Below, piece by piece: positions 1 to 13,800 of a stretch of 64,000 nt of DNA (positions are counted from its first letter, which is position 1; each line of letters begins with the position of its first letter). The stretch comes from Megaustenia siamemsis. Lineage: Eukaryota > Mollusca > Gastropoda > Stylommatophora > Ariophantidae. The notes under the pieces are model-generated. The model saw only the letters and a program-made list of their open reading frames with translations. It searched no databases and was not told the origin of the DNA. The position numbers and the translations under genes were made by a program. The stretch is from the NCBI GenBank assembly GCA_032433765.1, contig JAVIAB010000073.1, positions 65,962,205 through 66,026,204 of the forward strand, given 5' to 3'.

Positions 1-12
1 GTTATATGTTAG

Positions 13-279
13 GGAGCCGCGATAGCTCAGTGGTTAGTGAATTGGACTGCAAAGGACAAGAGGTAGGGTTTGATCCCAACTGATGGCTTCTGGGTTCACC
101 CAGCCTTAAATGGGTACCAGATTTTTTTTCTGAGAAAGTAAAGCGGTACGGGCATAATATCGACCACATTACCCCAAAAATCATGTGCTGAAGGTCTGTG
201 AAAATTATGGTCACTAACACCATATTCTCTAAACGTCACTTGGCTTGACGGGGGTACTTTACTTTTTTTTTTTTTTTTG
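13..279 (+). mobile_element. SINE S1, full copy with TSD
   Basis: The copy is flanked by perfect 12-bp duplications GTTATATGTTAG (1-12 and 280-291). The head has a box-A-like TAGCTCAGTGG (23-33) and a box-B-like GGTTTGATCCC (67-77), at tRNA-like spacing. The head resembles a tRNA with the stretch GGACTGCA (possibly tRNA-Cys derived; uncertain). A non-tRNA body follows (TTCACCCAGCC... GGGGGTACTTTAC) and ends in a T-rich tail. It is transcribed by RNA polymerase III if active; it encodes no protein. Confidence 0.9.
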
Positions 280-291
280 GTTATATGTTAG

Positions 292-625
292 ATAAATATA
301 AATATGTAGATTGTCTCTTAAAACCATGAACAATTTTGTCACTAAAATCTCTTCCGTTGCATCGATAAAAAGCTTCCGTAAGGAAAGAGTTAAAAAGTGT
401 ACATCAAGCACAAGACTAGATTTAAATGCTAGAGCACTGCTTTTGTAATTCACAGATTTAGTATCCTTCTTGGATGGACCATTTGAACAAATGGATACTT
501 GGCTTACAGATGTTCAGAATTAAAGATAAAAGTAGAAATTGCAATAAATATAATTTAATAAAAGAATAAGCCACATTTCCTGAGGTTTAGTATTATGTGG
601 TTCAAAAAGCTACTGTACCACATGC
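292..625. other. Intronic sequence, nothing recognised
   Basis: AT-rich sequence between the SINE at 13-279 and the TSD of LINE-A. No coding or repeat signature seen. Confidence 0.6.
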
Positions 626-636
626 AGTGGAACTAT

Positions 637-1633
637 CTATCTATCTATCTATTGACCTTTCGAGCCGTAACCGGCCCATAGGGCGTAGACCAAGATACAC
701 CTTCTCCTATATGAATTTTTTTTTTTTTACCAGTTTTCTTTTAAAGATATTTTATTAAATCTCGCCATCTGTCTCTGTTCTGTGCAAGCAGCTCTATCTC
801 ATTGAGGGAGCCGATTCCTGCTGCTCTTGCCTCTCTCATCAATGTTCTTCTCAGTGTCTCCCTGGGTCTTCCTCTTTTTCTTTTACCTGTTGTTTCCCAT
901 ATGAGGGCTTGCTTTGCTATTCGATTATTATCTCTTCTCATCACATGTCCAACGTATGACCATCGTCTTTTCTTTATTACTGAAGATATTAGTGGTTGAT
1001 TGGCGATTTCTCTAATTTCCTCGTTTTTTTGAATTCGTTCCATTCTATACCAAGTATTTTCCTTAGACATTTATTTTCGAATGCGTTCAACTTTGTTTCT
1101 ATATCTCTTGTTGTTTTCCAGCTTTCACACGCATACGTAAGGGTTGATAGTACATTTGATTTGAATAGCCTAAGTTTTGTGTTTGTGCTAATGAGTTTTG
1201 ATTTCCACAACTTTTCAAGGCTTCTGAAAGACATTGCTGCTTTAGCCAGTCTGATTCTAATTTCTTTGCTCGTATCCCCTTCTCGATCAATGTGACTTCC
1301 AAGATAGATAAAGTGATCGATCTCTTCTACTGGTTTGTTTTCCATGTATATTTGTCACTTGTTGGAATTAAACTTTTCATGACTTTAGTCTTTTCATGAT
1401 TGACCTCAAGCCCAATTTTGCTGGCTATTGATGATAGTTCATTTGTGTTTTCCTGCATCGTTTTTATCTGACTGCTGATGAGAACTATGTCATCAGCAAA
1501 GTCGAGGTCCTCCAAATGGTCTCCTTGTATCCATTCGATGCCTTTATTACCAGTGCAGCATTTCTTCATTATGAAGTCCATAACAATTCCAAATAACAAG
1601 GGCGATAAAATACATCCTTGTTTAACCCCAGTT
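637..1633 (-). mobile_element. LINE-A, 5'-truncated copy with TSD
   Basis: 11-bp duplications AGTGGAACTAT occupy 626-636 and 1634-1644. The element is on the - strand; its tail is the (CTAT)n at 637-655. It encodes the C-terminal half of a reverse transcriptase: [13 protein letters not shown] (motif B-like), LDFADDIVLIS (catalytic), a YLGS motif, and the C-terminal [13 protein letters not shown] block. Several frameshifts separate the pieces, so it is dead. Endonuclease and N-terminal RT are absent. It sits 63 bp upstream of exon 1. Confidence 0.9.
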
Positions 1634-1696
1634 AGTGGAACTATATTTGGTTTTAAATATAAGCACTTTATTAATAATTGTGTATTTAATTCACAG

Positions 1697-1809
1697 GATG
1701 GACAGGAGAAAACTGCAATAAAGCATTTGATCCATGTGCTTCTTACCATGTTACAATGGTGGTACATGTACATCAAATGAATTGAACTACACTTGCTTGT
1801 GTCCTGCAG
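1697..1809 (+). CDS. Exon 1: EGF tail plus EGF module A (1-bp frameshift)
   Basis: The acceptor is TTCACAG and the donor CAG|GTAAAA. The exon opens with the end of a previous EGF (GWTGENC), then starts module A with Cys-Ala-Ser-Tyr-Pro-Cys, Cys-Tyr-Asn-Gly-Gly-Thr-Cys and Thr-Cys-Leu-Cys-Pro-Ala-Gly. The first and second halves are in different frames; adding one base in the CC run at 1746-1747 would join them. The length of 113 bp is one short of the 114 expected for a phase 1-1 exon. The module carries O-glucose (CxSxPC) and O-fucose (CxxxxTC) consensus patterns. A 51-bp minisatellite begins 17 bp after the donor. Confidence 0.85.
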
Positions 1810-4800
1810 GTAAAATGGTGCAAACATGTGTGATTGAGGCTTTAGTACATAATACTGGATTGACAAGGACTTCTTGCTGTGTGATTGAGGCTTTAGTACA
1901 TAATACTGGATTGACAAGGACTTCTTGCTGTGTGATTGAGGCTTTAGTACATAATACTGGATTGACAAGGACTTCTTGCTGTGTGATTGAGGCTTTAGTA
2001 CATAATACTGGATTGACAAGGACTTCTTGCTGTGTGATTGAGGCTTTAGTACATAATACTGGATTGACAAGGAGTTCTTGCTGTGTGATTGAGGCTTTAG
2101 TACATAATACTGGATTGACAAGGACTTCTTGCTGTGTGATTGAGGCTTTAGTACATAATACTGGATTGACAAGGAGTTCTTGCTGTGTGATTGAGGCTTT
2201 AGTACATAATACTGGATTGACAAGGACTTCTTGCTGTGTGATTGAGGCTTTAGTACATAATACTGGATTGACAAGGACTTCTTGCTGTGTGATTGAGGCT
2301 TTAGTACATAATACTGGATTGACAAGGACTTCTTGCTGTGTGATTGAGGCTTTAGTACATAATACTGGATTGACAAGGACTTCTTGCTGTGTGATTGAGG
2401 CTTTAGTACATAATACTGGATTGACAAGGAGTTCTTGCTGTGTGATTGAGGCTTTAGTACATAATACTGGATTGACAAGGACTTCTTGCTGTGTGATTGA
2501 GGCTTTAGTACATAATACTGGATTGACAAGGAGTTCTTGCTGTGTGATTGAGGCTTTAGTACATAATACTGGATTGACAAGGACTTCTTGCTGTGTGATT
2601 GAGGCTTTAGTACATAATACTGGATTGACAAGGACTTCTTGCTGTGTGATTGAGGCTTTAGTACATAATACTGGATTGACAAGGACTTCTTGCTGTGTGA
2701 TTGATGCTTTAGTACATAATACTGGATTGACAAGGAGTTCTTGCAGTGTGATTGAGGCTTTAGTACATAATACTGGATTGACAAGGACTTCTTGCTGTGT
2801 GATTGAGGCTTTAGTACATAATACTGGATTGACAAGGAGTTCTTGCTGTGTGATTGAGGCTTTAGTACATAATACTGGATTGACAAGGACTTCTTGCTGT
2901 GTGATTGAGGCTTTAGTACATAATACTGGATTGACAAGGACTTCTTGCTGTGTGATTGAGGCTTTAGTACATAATACTGGATTGACAAGGACTTCTTGCT
3001 GTGTGATTGAGGCTTTAGTACATAATACTGGATTGACAAGGACTTCTTGCTGTGTGATTGAGGCTTTAGTACATAATACTGGATTGACAAGGACTTCTTG
3101 CTGTGTGATTGATGCTTTAGTACATAATACTGGATTGACAAGGAGTTCTTGCAGTGTGATTGAGGCTTTAGTACATAATACTGGATTGACAAGGACTTCT
3201 TGCTGTGTGATTGAGGCTTTAGTACATAATACTGGATTGACAAGGACTTCTTGCTGTGTGATTGAGGCTTTAGTACATAATACTGGATTGACAAGGACTT
3301 CTTGCTGTGTGATTGAGGCTTTAGTACATAATACTGGATTGACAAGGACTTCTTGCTGTGTGATTGAGGCTTTAGTACATAATACTGGATTGACAAGGAC
3401 TTCTTGCTGTGTGATTGAGGCTTTAGTACATAATACTGGATTGACAAGGACTTCTTGCTGTGTGATTGAGGCTTTAGTACATAATACTGGATTGACAAGG
3501 ACTTCTTGCTGTGTGATTGAGGCTTTAGTACATAATACTGGATTGACAAGGACTTCTTGCTGTGTGATTGAGGCTTTAGTACATAATACTGGATTGACAA
3601 GGACTTCTTGCTGTGTGATTGAGGCTTTAGTACATAATACTGGATTGACAAGGACTTCTTGCTGTGTGATTGAGGCTTTAGTACATAATACTGGATTGAC
3701 AAGGAGTTCTTGCTGTGTGATTGAGGCTTTAGTACATAATACTGGATTGACAAGGACTTCTTGCTGTGTGATTGATGCTTTAGTACATAATACTGGATTG
3801 ACAAGGAGTTCTTGCAGTGTGATTGAGGCTTTAGTACATAATACTGGATTGACAAGGACTTCTTGCTGTGTGATTGAGGCTTTAGTACATAATACTGGAT
3901 TGACAAGGACTTCTTGCTGTGTGATTGAGGCTTTAGTACATAATACTGGATTGACAAGGACTTCTTGCTGTGTGATTGAGGCTTTAGTACATAATACTGG
4001 ATTGACAAGGACTTCTTGCTGTGTGATTGAGGCTTTAGTACATAATACTGGATTGACAAGGAGTTCTTGCTGTGTGATTGAGGCTTTAGTACATAATACT
4101 GGATTGACAAGGACTTCTTGCTGTGTGATTGAGGCTTTAGTACATAATACTAGATTGACAAGGACTTCTTGCTGTGTGATTGAGGCTTTAGTACATAATA
4201 CTGGATTGACAAGGACTTCTTGCTGTGTGATTGAGGCTTTAGTACATAATACTGGATTGACAAGGACTTCTTGCTGTGTGATTGAGGCTTTAGTACATAA
4301 TACTGGATTGACAAGGACTTCTTGCTGTGTGATTGAGGCTTTAGTACATAATACTGGATTGACAAGGAGTTCTTGCTGTGTGATTGAGGCTTTAGTACAT
4401 AATACTGGATGACAAGGACTTCTTGCTGTGTGATTGAGGCTTTAGTACATAATACTGGATTGACAAGGACTTCTTGCTGTGTGATTGAGGCTTTAGTACA
4501 TAATACTGGATTGACAAGGACTTCTTGCTGTGTGATTGAGGCTTTAGTACATAATACTGGATTGACAAGGAGTTCTTGCTGTGTGATTGAGGCTTTAGTA
4601 CATAATACTGGATTGACAAGGACTTCTTGCTGTGTGATTGATGCTTTAGTACATAATACTGGATTGACAAGGAGTTCTTGCAGTGTGATTGAGGCTTTAG
4701 TACATAATACTGGATTGACAAGGACTTCTTGCTGTGTGATTGAGGCTTTAGTACATAATACTGGATTGACAAGGACTTCTTGCTGTGTGATTGAGGCTTT

Positions 4801-7800
4801 AGTACATAATACTGGATTGACAAGGACTTCTTGCTGTGTGATTGAGGCTTTAGTACATAATACTGGATTGACAAGGACTTCTTGCTGTGTGATTGAGGCT
4901 TTAGTACATAATACTGGATTGACAAGGACTTCTTGCTGTGTGATTGAGGCTTTAGTACATAATACTGGATTGACAAGGAGTTCTTGCAGTGTGATTGAGG
5001 CTTTAGTACATAATACTGGATTGACAAGGACTTCTTGCTGTGTGATTGAGGCTTTAGTACATAATACTGGATTGACAAGGACTTCTTGCTGTGTGATTGA
5101 GGCTTTAGTACATAATACTGGATTGACAAGGACTTCTTGCTGTGTGATTGAGGCTTTAGTACATAATACTGGATTGACAAGGACTTCTTGCTGTGTGATT
5201 GAGGCTTTAGTACATAATACTGGATTGACAAGGACTTCTTGCTGTGTGATTGAGGCTTTAGTACATAATACTGGATTGACAAGGACTTCTTGCTGTGTGA
5301 TTGAGGCTTTAGTACATAATACTGGATTGACAAGGACTTCTTGCTGTGTGATTGAGGCTTTAGTACATAATACTGGATTGACAAGGACTTCTTGCTGTGT
5401 GATTGAGGCTTTAGTACATAATACTGGATTGACAAGGACTTCTTGCTGTGTGATTGAGGCTTTAGTACATAATACTGGATTGACAAGGACTTCTTGCTGT
5501 GTGATTGAGGCTTTAGTACATAATACTGGATTGACAAGGACTTCTTGCTGTGTGATGAGGCTTTAGTACATAATACTGGATTGACAAGGAGTTCTTGCTG
5601 TGTGAAGTTTTTAACAACAAAAATGAGTCTGTAGGACAAGAAACAAATAAAAAATTGTGACCAATCTTCCAACTGTAGGCCTTCAGTTTCAATACTTATT
5701 ATAATGCAATTCCTTAACTTAATTTCTTTAATAATGTATTTTTATTTATTGTTAAAAAATTCATATAAAACAAAACAGTAATTTTTCAATCCTGGTTTTA
5801 AAATGTGCTAAACAAACCTTCCGTCTTGTAAGAATTTATTTAATTTGTAAGAATCTTTTTCTAATAAATAGACTTAAAAAAGGGCTTGTAAATTCTTATA
5901 AGGCATTTGTAAGGAAATTTTATACGATTTGTGTCACTTTCTGCATTTTCCTCTCTTTCTTTCTCTTTTTTAAATAAATCAAATTTAGCACACACAAAAA
6001 ACTTGAATAACTATTTTTAAAAGTTGGCATTATATAATTTGGTGCATTTCTATGACTAATAAATACATGAATATATCACAGTGCAAAATAATAATAATAT
6101 TAATAATAATATGTGTCAACAAAAATAATAGTATTATGTGCACAAAAATAAGGTTATGTCCTATTTTAACATCGTTCTGTAATCTGTCGCTAGAAGATCT
6201 CTGGGTTAGGGTTAGGAATACCTTATATATAGCTCTTTTCATCTTGTCAGATAGTTTAGTGAGGCTATTGTGTATTTCTTTTGGAAGTTTTGTTTTTGTC
6301 GAACAGCTTATCTCGATTCTACCAATGTTTAACAAACACATTCTCCCACAGTCAGGCCCACTGATCCACAGGGTTTTGTCATTTTTTTCATGAGTCTTTT
6401 CTCTTCCATGTTTTGCCATAGTACAACCTCAAATGATGCTATGCAATTTTTTATACAGGCTGTCCATGATGTGCAATCTCTTGTCAGATGTTCCCAGTCA
6501 CATATCCATACATTTACACCTATTGATATACATTTTCACATATGGAGAAGTCATTGAAAGATAATTTACAAATATCTCTGTATCGTAGTTTAGGTCTGTC
6601 GATTTGTCTTTTTCATGGTTTTCTTCTATTCACTGGATGTGCACCAGCTATCTTAACTTTCAGTTACTGAGCATTGACATGATTGTTAGGGTCTTAGCAT
6701 GTTGCAGGATCTGTTAAGTTGGTTAGTTTGTGCTGTCATTTGATATTTATTATTCTTCAGAGACATTGCATGTGGAAGATATTTAGCCTTTTTGCTTACT
6801 AGGAATACCCTAAACCTGTAAAATAAACATAAAATGGTATGTAGGAGCTAAACTAATATAAAGACAAAACAAACTATGATGTATCACCAAAGGCCTTCAT
6901 CAGGTATAACAAACAAACTATGCAAATTAGACAAATAAATCCAATCCAGAAAATGCAATACAGATATAAAAAATATAATCTGAAAAAAATACCCTAAACT
7001 AATTCTAAACTTTGTTGAAAAAATAAAATGAAATGCACAAAAACTAGAGGTAGTTAATACATTTAAATATGTGCGGTCAGTCAAGGGAGATGAACTTGTT
7101 TAGCAGAAGGATGCTAAACTAGGACATTACCAAGAAATAATAATAGTATTATGTTTAAAAAAAATAACATAAGTATTATGTGTAAGTGTGAGGTTTGTAT
7201 TTTTTTTTTGCTTTGTAAGGAATTTCATGGTCTGATGTACAAGTTTGCCTTTTAAAATATGTGGAAGATTTGGCTAAAGTGTGCTTATTTTTTATTTTAA
7301 GTAGCTTTCAGTTAATAAAAATTATGGCAGCAATCAAAAAACAAAAATGTAAAAAATGGTAAGTAAAATAAAGATTCCTTCCATGCCTTGCTAGGTGTAT
7401 GAAGAAAGTTCATATACCATATTTAGTGACCATATTTTTCTTTGACCACAGCTCTTTTTTGGGTGATGTGGTAAGTATCATGCCAGGCTGTCTTTACTTC
7501 CTAGAAAAATATCTGGTGCCCTTTTTGTAAGCTGGGTGAATCTCAAAGCCTTGTCAGCCGGAAAAAAATCTGCCACATTTGGGGATCGAACTTGCATCCT
7601 TCTGATCAGGAAGTGAGCACACTAACAACTCGGACACAGAGACTCCAAAATAGTGGCATTACTTAATAAATATTACAACCATATCTTACATAGTTTTTGT
7701 CATTGATACATTAGTTGATTTGCTCATTTGTGTCTTTCCAAGAAGGTAAAATACACATGCTTCTGGTGTTCATTCAAAATGACAAGAAGAAGCTGTATCT

Positions 7801-10298
7801 TAAAATTTAAAAAGCTTTTCTGGTTAAACATTGAATGTTGCATAACCCTAAACTCTTACATTTCTAATAGCTTTGCTCTTTATATTACAGGCATTAACTA
7901 CTGAAGTATCATGCCTATATCAAATTACTTCAGCTAAAAATTTTACATTTTGTGTGTCTGGTGTCACATAATGAAACTACTTCCATATTGTATATCAATT
8001 GTAAGAATGAGTGGAATGTGCTAGGCATAGACCTTCAACCATATATGATGCTCAATTTCAAAGATTAGTACTAAAATGCCACTTTGAGATGAATACAAGC
8101 AGCTGTGTTTAGATGGCTCATGTTTTGTAAATACATTGCAAAAAAGAATTTGCTATTGAGAGTAATATATATATTGTAGTTTAAAAATGAGATTTATCCA
8201 GATTATTTTTCTCTTTTATGCTTTCTATATATTCACTTTGTATTTGTTATTCTCATAATCTCAGTTACTTCTTTATCTTTCAACAATTGTGTTCTTGCTA
8301 TTATTTTTATTTTTAATTTAAAAAAAAAATTTTCTACTTTTAATCTTGCTTTTTCTAACGTATTGTCTTGACGCTTCCGTTACTAGCTTTTGTTTTTGAA
8401 TTTTTGTTACATGATCTGATAATGTATAAAAATGCAGATGCTAGATTTAATGGTTTTTTATTATTGAATCTTTGTTTTCTATTTTGCACAGATTGATTTA
8501 ATTTATGTCTTCCTTAGCACTTTTTTTTAACAAAATTATTTTATTTTTACTAACTATATTGTGAATATAGTATATTTTTGGATTATTCATCTATTCCCTG
8601 AACTCATCGAGGGAAATTGAAATGGTCTTGACAGAGCTTTGTGGTTACTTCATGCTTAGTCATTTGTGTGGACTTAAATTATTAAGATATTTCTTTAATC
8701 CATCTTATGGTTGGTTCTACTTTTCCTCATTTATTGCTACATCTTGTTGCTAATGATTAAAGGTGGATGCTGCTTGCTGATATCTGTTTTATATATCCTT
8801 TCAGTTTAATTTGTAATGTGTAGATGTAACTCACAATTTGTGCAATACTCTCATTCTTCTGTCTGTTCTCTTTGCAATCAATTTTCTACTGAGATATCTC
8901 ATTTCTGTAGTTTTGATTTTTCTTTCTTATTTATTTATTTCTAACAATTTTTTAAAGATTTGTTGCTTTATTATTCATGCAGGAACCTCAGGAAGTAGAT
9001 GTCAGGACATTAACAAGACTTGCACTCCAGACTACTGTCAGAACAATGGAATGTGTGAAAACTTGGTGAATGTACCTCTTTGTCATTGTTTGACAGGATT
9101 CACTGGAGACAGGTTAAAGTTTTTAAAATAATTGAATTGCTTTAAAGAGAGAATAAAAGCTGCTTTAAAAATGTGTGTAGATAAGGTCTTGCAATTTCAG
9201 TCCAATAAGTAGAAAGAAAAACAAATGATGAAGTCTTAAAACAACTAAAAATGAAATGAGGAGACTAAACATAATTCAAACAAGACAAATGAAATTTTTG
9301 AGGTGTATGTTGAAAGACATAGCAGACTACTAAAAGTGATCTTGGAATGGAAATACATGGTAAAAAAGATATGAGGCAGACTAAGATTAACATGGATGAG
9401 TAACAACAAAAGATGGATATGATAACCTGCCCTATTAAAGCAAGAGACATAGCAGAATGGTGTTCCGTGGTAGCCAACCTTTGATGCAGAGACAGCACTC
9501 AATAATATTAATAAGTAGATCACATAATTGTTATCTAATAAATCTTTCTGCATGACCTCATGACTATTCTTCTTCAAAGAAGGATATAAAATTGGTGAAA
9601 AGTTAAATATTTGTTTCTAATATTGCATTTGGCTCAGATTTTAATTGTAGTAATATGTGTGCAGAAAATAATAATTTGCTTTTACTTCAACTGTTGACAT
9701 GTATCTTTTTTATTATAACAGTTCTAAGTAGTCTTGATTTATTTCTTCTTAAAATATTCAAATTTCAATCGTATTTAAAAACTCTTTACTAGTGTATCTA
9801 CTTATTTTGATTTTATCTTAGTTGGAAGTATTCTACAAGTTTTTTGTTTAGGGTGTACAAACTATTAATATTCATCATCATCATCAAGTACCAAGCCTGC
9901 TGGTGTAGGTGATCATGTCTCTTCACAACTTTCGATCACAGCATTTATTTATCATTTCTGTTGTTGACCTTCTGCCAGGCCATTCTATTAAGTTGTTTGG
10001 TATCTTTTCTCTTTGCTTCCCTCTATCTTTTCATCCCTTAATTTTCCCAGTTGTTACAATATATTCCAGCTGTTCTTTTCTCATTACATGGCCAAAAAAT
10101 GATTATTGTTTCTCCCTAATATTGAAAATGAGCTATTAACATAACTAATATAAAAAAGTTGTTGCTCGTTGTTTTCATTTATTTTATGTTTTGTCATTTT
10201 CTTGTTCATTGAAATTGTACCTCTACTTTAAGTTCCTTTCTTAGAGGATTAGCCATGATATCCACCACTGTGTGCTTTAATTTTATTGAACACGTGTA

Positions 10299-10349
<51 letters not shown>

Positions 10350-10747
10350 TATTTATACATGGCCTGTAGCATCTTGACAGATGGTTGTTAGCAAGCATGA
10401 TTTGTCAGTAGTTTGGTAATATTATTAATGTCTTATACTGGATGCTGTTTTATTGAGCAGATGTTCTATTAAACTGTCAAAAAATCAATAAAATGTTTTC
10501 ACCCTATGCATGGGAAAACAATATTTATATTATTTTTTAAAATAAATATATACAGTATATCTATTAATTTTTTCTTTGGATTTGCCTACTTCTTCACAAG
10601 ACATGATCTGTCCAATCTTCAGACTAAGTTTTCCAGGTTATATTAGACTACAATTGTGATCCAAAAATAAAAGGACTGGCTGGCCACCGCTCGAGTCCAT
10701 GTGTGTGGAATTTTATTGTGAATTATTTTCCTGACCTTTCATTCACC

Positions 10748-10803
<56 letters not shown>

Positions 10804-13800
10804 ACATTATAGTAAACTCATGGTAGCCATATCTCCGGTTAAATGTATTTTAAAAATGTGTGTCCCTTCAGTTGTTTTGGTAACTGCCTCACTTAAAAAA
10901 TAATCAGCTTTAGCTGTTTTGAAAGTACTGATATACAGTTATTATATTTAAAAAATGTTTTGTGGAGAAAAATTTGAAGCAGAAAAAAAAACCAGAGTTT
11001 CACAAAAATGATCTTTACTCATAGGAAGTACAACTGTTTTTAAAGAAAACAAAATTGTTTAATGTACGAATACGAGAAATCCATATTATATGGAAGGTAT
11101 GCTGTGCTCAGCATTTGTCTGTCCTCTGGTCTCTATTTATCCCTAAAATCACTATGCAATAATTATTTGGGAATACAGTTGTTGTCTATCCATCTCACAT
11201 GACCTAGCCACTTTAATCTCAGTCTCATACGTGTTGCCATTTTGGATGGAAATTTTTTACTTCATGCAAGAGGTAAAAAATATGTTAGTATTTCTTACTT
11301 TGTCCTGCCATTGGTATTCATTATCTTACAAAGACCTCAAAGATGAAAACCATTTTACCTTCTCTACTGACCTTAATGAGTAGTCCAAATTTCAGATCCA
11401 TATCATCATGTGCCATTCATGTTGGCGTAGGTGATAATGTCCTTCCACAATCTCCTATCCTCAGTGCATCATATCAATTCTGTTGACTGTTTTCCATGCC
11501 ATGCATCAAGCCATCTAGTATTTTCTCTCTTTGTCATCCATGATCTCTCTTTCCCTTTATTTTGCCAGTTGTAACCAAGTATTCCAACTTTCCTCTTCTC
11601 ATGATGTGCCCAAAAAATGTTGATTGTTTCTTTCTGATGTTTTTTAGGAATTCCCTTTTTGTGTTGGCTGCTTTGAGAATTTCCTCATTGGTCTTTTTAG
11701 CTGTCCAGGAATTTTCAACATACAGAGGTTGCAAATCCAAAATTGTCATTCTCACTGATACAAAGTCAGTCATACGAGTAATATCAAGCCCAAAACAGGA
11801 TAGACTGATCCAAGAAATAAAGAACAATATATGTTCACTTTCAGAAAAGACAGAACTAGTTCTTCAATGGATACCAGCACTTTGTGGCATCCCTGGAAAT
11901 GAGAAAATAAACTCACAAAAGCAGGTGGAAGCCTTCAACAGTCCAACCAACCCCAGAGCCTCAAAGAAATAAAAACAATTCTGAAGCAAGCAAGAAAAAC
12001 AGAATGGAGGGAGTTGCATAGAAAATATGAGCCAGAACATGACAGCCTAAACAAACATAGCAGACCAAGATATTCTGATTCAGAACAGGTCATTGTGGCC
12101 ATAGAGCATATCTACACAAGATAGGACTTGGTGACTGCAGAGCAGCCAAACTCTAGAGCATACACTACAGGACTGCAGCACTCTAAACACCCTAACTAAA
12201 CACACTAAGAACACAAACATGGCCCACAGAAACAACTCTACATGACAAACTTTGGAGAACCAGTGATGACATCAAACACACCATCTTGTTCGTGACTGAA
12301 GCTGATCTAAATGCATAGAAATAGCTGATCGCTGAAGAAGAAGAATCCACTGTCACAGTTTGTTATGGATCTTAGGTAAAGGCAACAGGTGACTCTTTTA
12401 ATAGTTTTCCAATAAGCTTTTAGTGTCAGAAATGGAAATATGAAACAAATAAGAAAAAACCCCCAGCACACTCATGGTTTGGCATATAAGAAATATGATA
12501 TTAGTGTCCATATTTTTTTTACAATCGACTGTGTACATGCCTACTAGTTCAATAACTCTATTGTGTACGATTTTTCTAATCATTACCATAGCTGTAAGAA
12601 ACTTTCCTTGCTAAAACAAAAATGAATATGAAATGGATGTACTTAATTAAACAACTGCTTTGTTAAAACATAAAGAGAATATTTAACTTACTTTTTTACA
12701 GATGCCAGACAGCAGAAGACATTTGTAAATCACAACCATGCAAAAATGGTGGAAGCTGTAAATCACTTGGGAACATACGTTTTTCATGCTCTTGTCTACC
12801 TGGGTTCACTGGCAAAACATGTGAAGTGAACAAAGGTTTGTATTTCTTTTTGTAGTTTGTATAATTAAATTAATTTGTGGGAAATTTATTATGATAGCAA
12901 ATAGTGAAATGATTTTAACACAATTAGTTTGAGAACAAAATTGCACAGCATATAGTGAAATATAATTGGGATTCATTGTTTTTTTTTCATTTGTATCTGA
13001 TATCCTAAGTCTCACATGCAGTCAATGATATTGTTAAAAAAGGTATGAAGTCTAGATATGTTGTATTAGTTAAATTCATTATTTTTTCACTCAGATGACT
13101 GTTATGCAAGTCCTTGTCGGAACAATGGCACCTGTAGAGATGGTAACATGTTATATACCTGTGATTGTGACTTAGCTTATAGTGGCCAGAACTGTGAAAC
13201 ACGCAAACAGCCTTGCAACAATGTTAACTGTGGACCAGGAGATAAGTGTGTTGACAATGAAATGAACAGCACCTCTATGTGTTTTTGCAGCGAATACACA
13301 GAACAAGACCCTGGTAACACATTTTTGTGGTCTGTTCTTTTGTCTGTGATGGTAAACTCATTTAACATGTCATTTCTATATAGTGTTATATACTCTACAT
13401 GATCTCTTATCTGGGCACATTTGGTTAATTTTCAACTCTTTCTGAACTTGATCTTTTTAGGATTGGAGCAGATTAATTTTAAGTTTTAAAAAAATGTCAC
13501 GTTTTTTATTAAAATTTTGTGATTTCACATTATGATATAGATAAAAAGATAAATGTTATGTATTGCCAGAAAGGAAAATGAATATAAAAAATGAAAATGG
13601 CTATTATTTGATTATTTGAAAGAATAATTGTACTATATGAAAATAAACTGTTACAGGTAGATGATTTTCAATTAAAAATATTGAAACTTGCTTACTTTTT
13701 CCATGGGGAGAAGTGTTGTTTCTGTTTTTCTCAAAATTCTAGATTAACTCTTAATGTCCGGTGTTTTCTTACCCAGTCACTAGTGTTTTGCCATAATTTT

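Noticed and set aside
13..90. A tRNA gene
   Set aside because: Box A and box B are present but the acceptor and anticodon stems do not close, and the sequence continues into a repeated body with TSDs. It is a SINE head.
1827..5605. CRISPR-like direct repeats
   Set aside because: There are no unique spacers: units abut directly. The host is clearly eukaryotic.
1734..5672. Very long open frames (about 0.4-0.9 thousand codons) on both strands
   Set aside because: They are made by the 51-bp repeat, whose length is a multiple of 3 and whose unit lacks stops in one frame of each strand. Mirror-image openness and no domain content argue against coding.
9113..9131. Extension of exon 2 to the in-frame stop
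   Set aside because: A GT donor at 9113 and perfect codon joining with exon 3 show that the following codons are intron.
10308..10800. A replication origin or scaffold attachment site at the TA tracts
   Set aside because: Simple TA repeats alone do not support this.
11562..11972. A 136-codon open frame as a novel gene
   Set aside because: It crosses the joint of an RTE-B fragment (reverse) and a Jockey-like RNase H fragment; only the latter half is in a coding frame.
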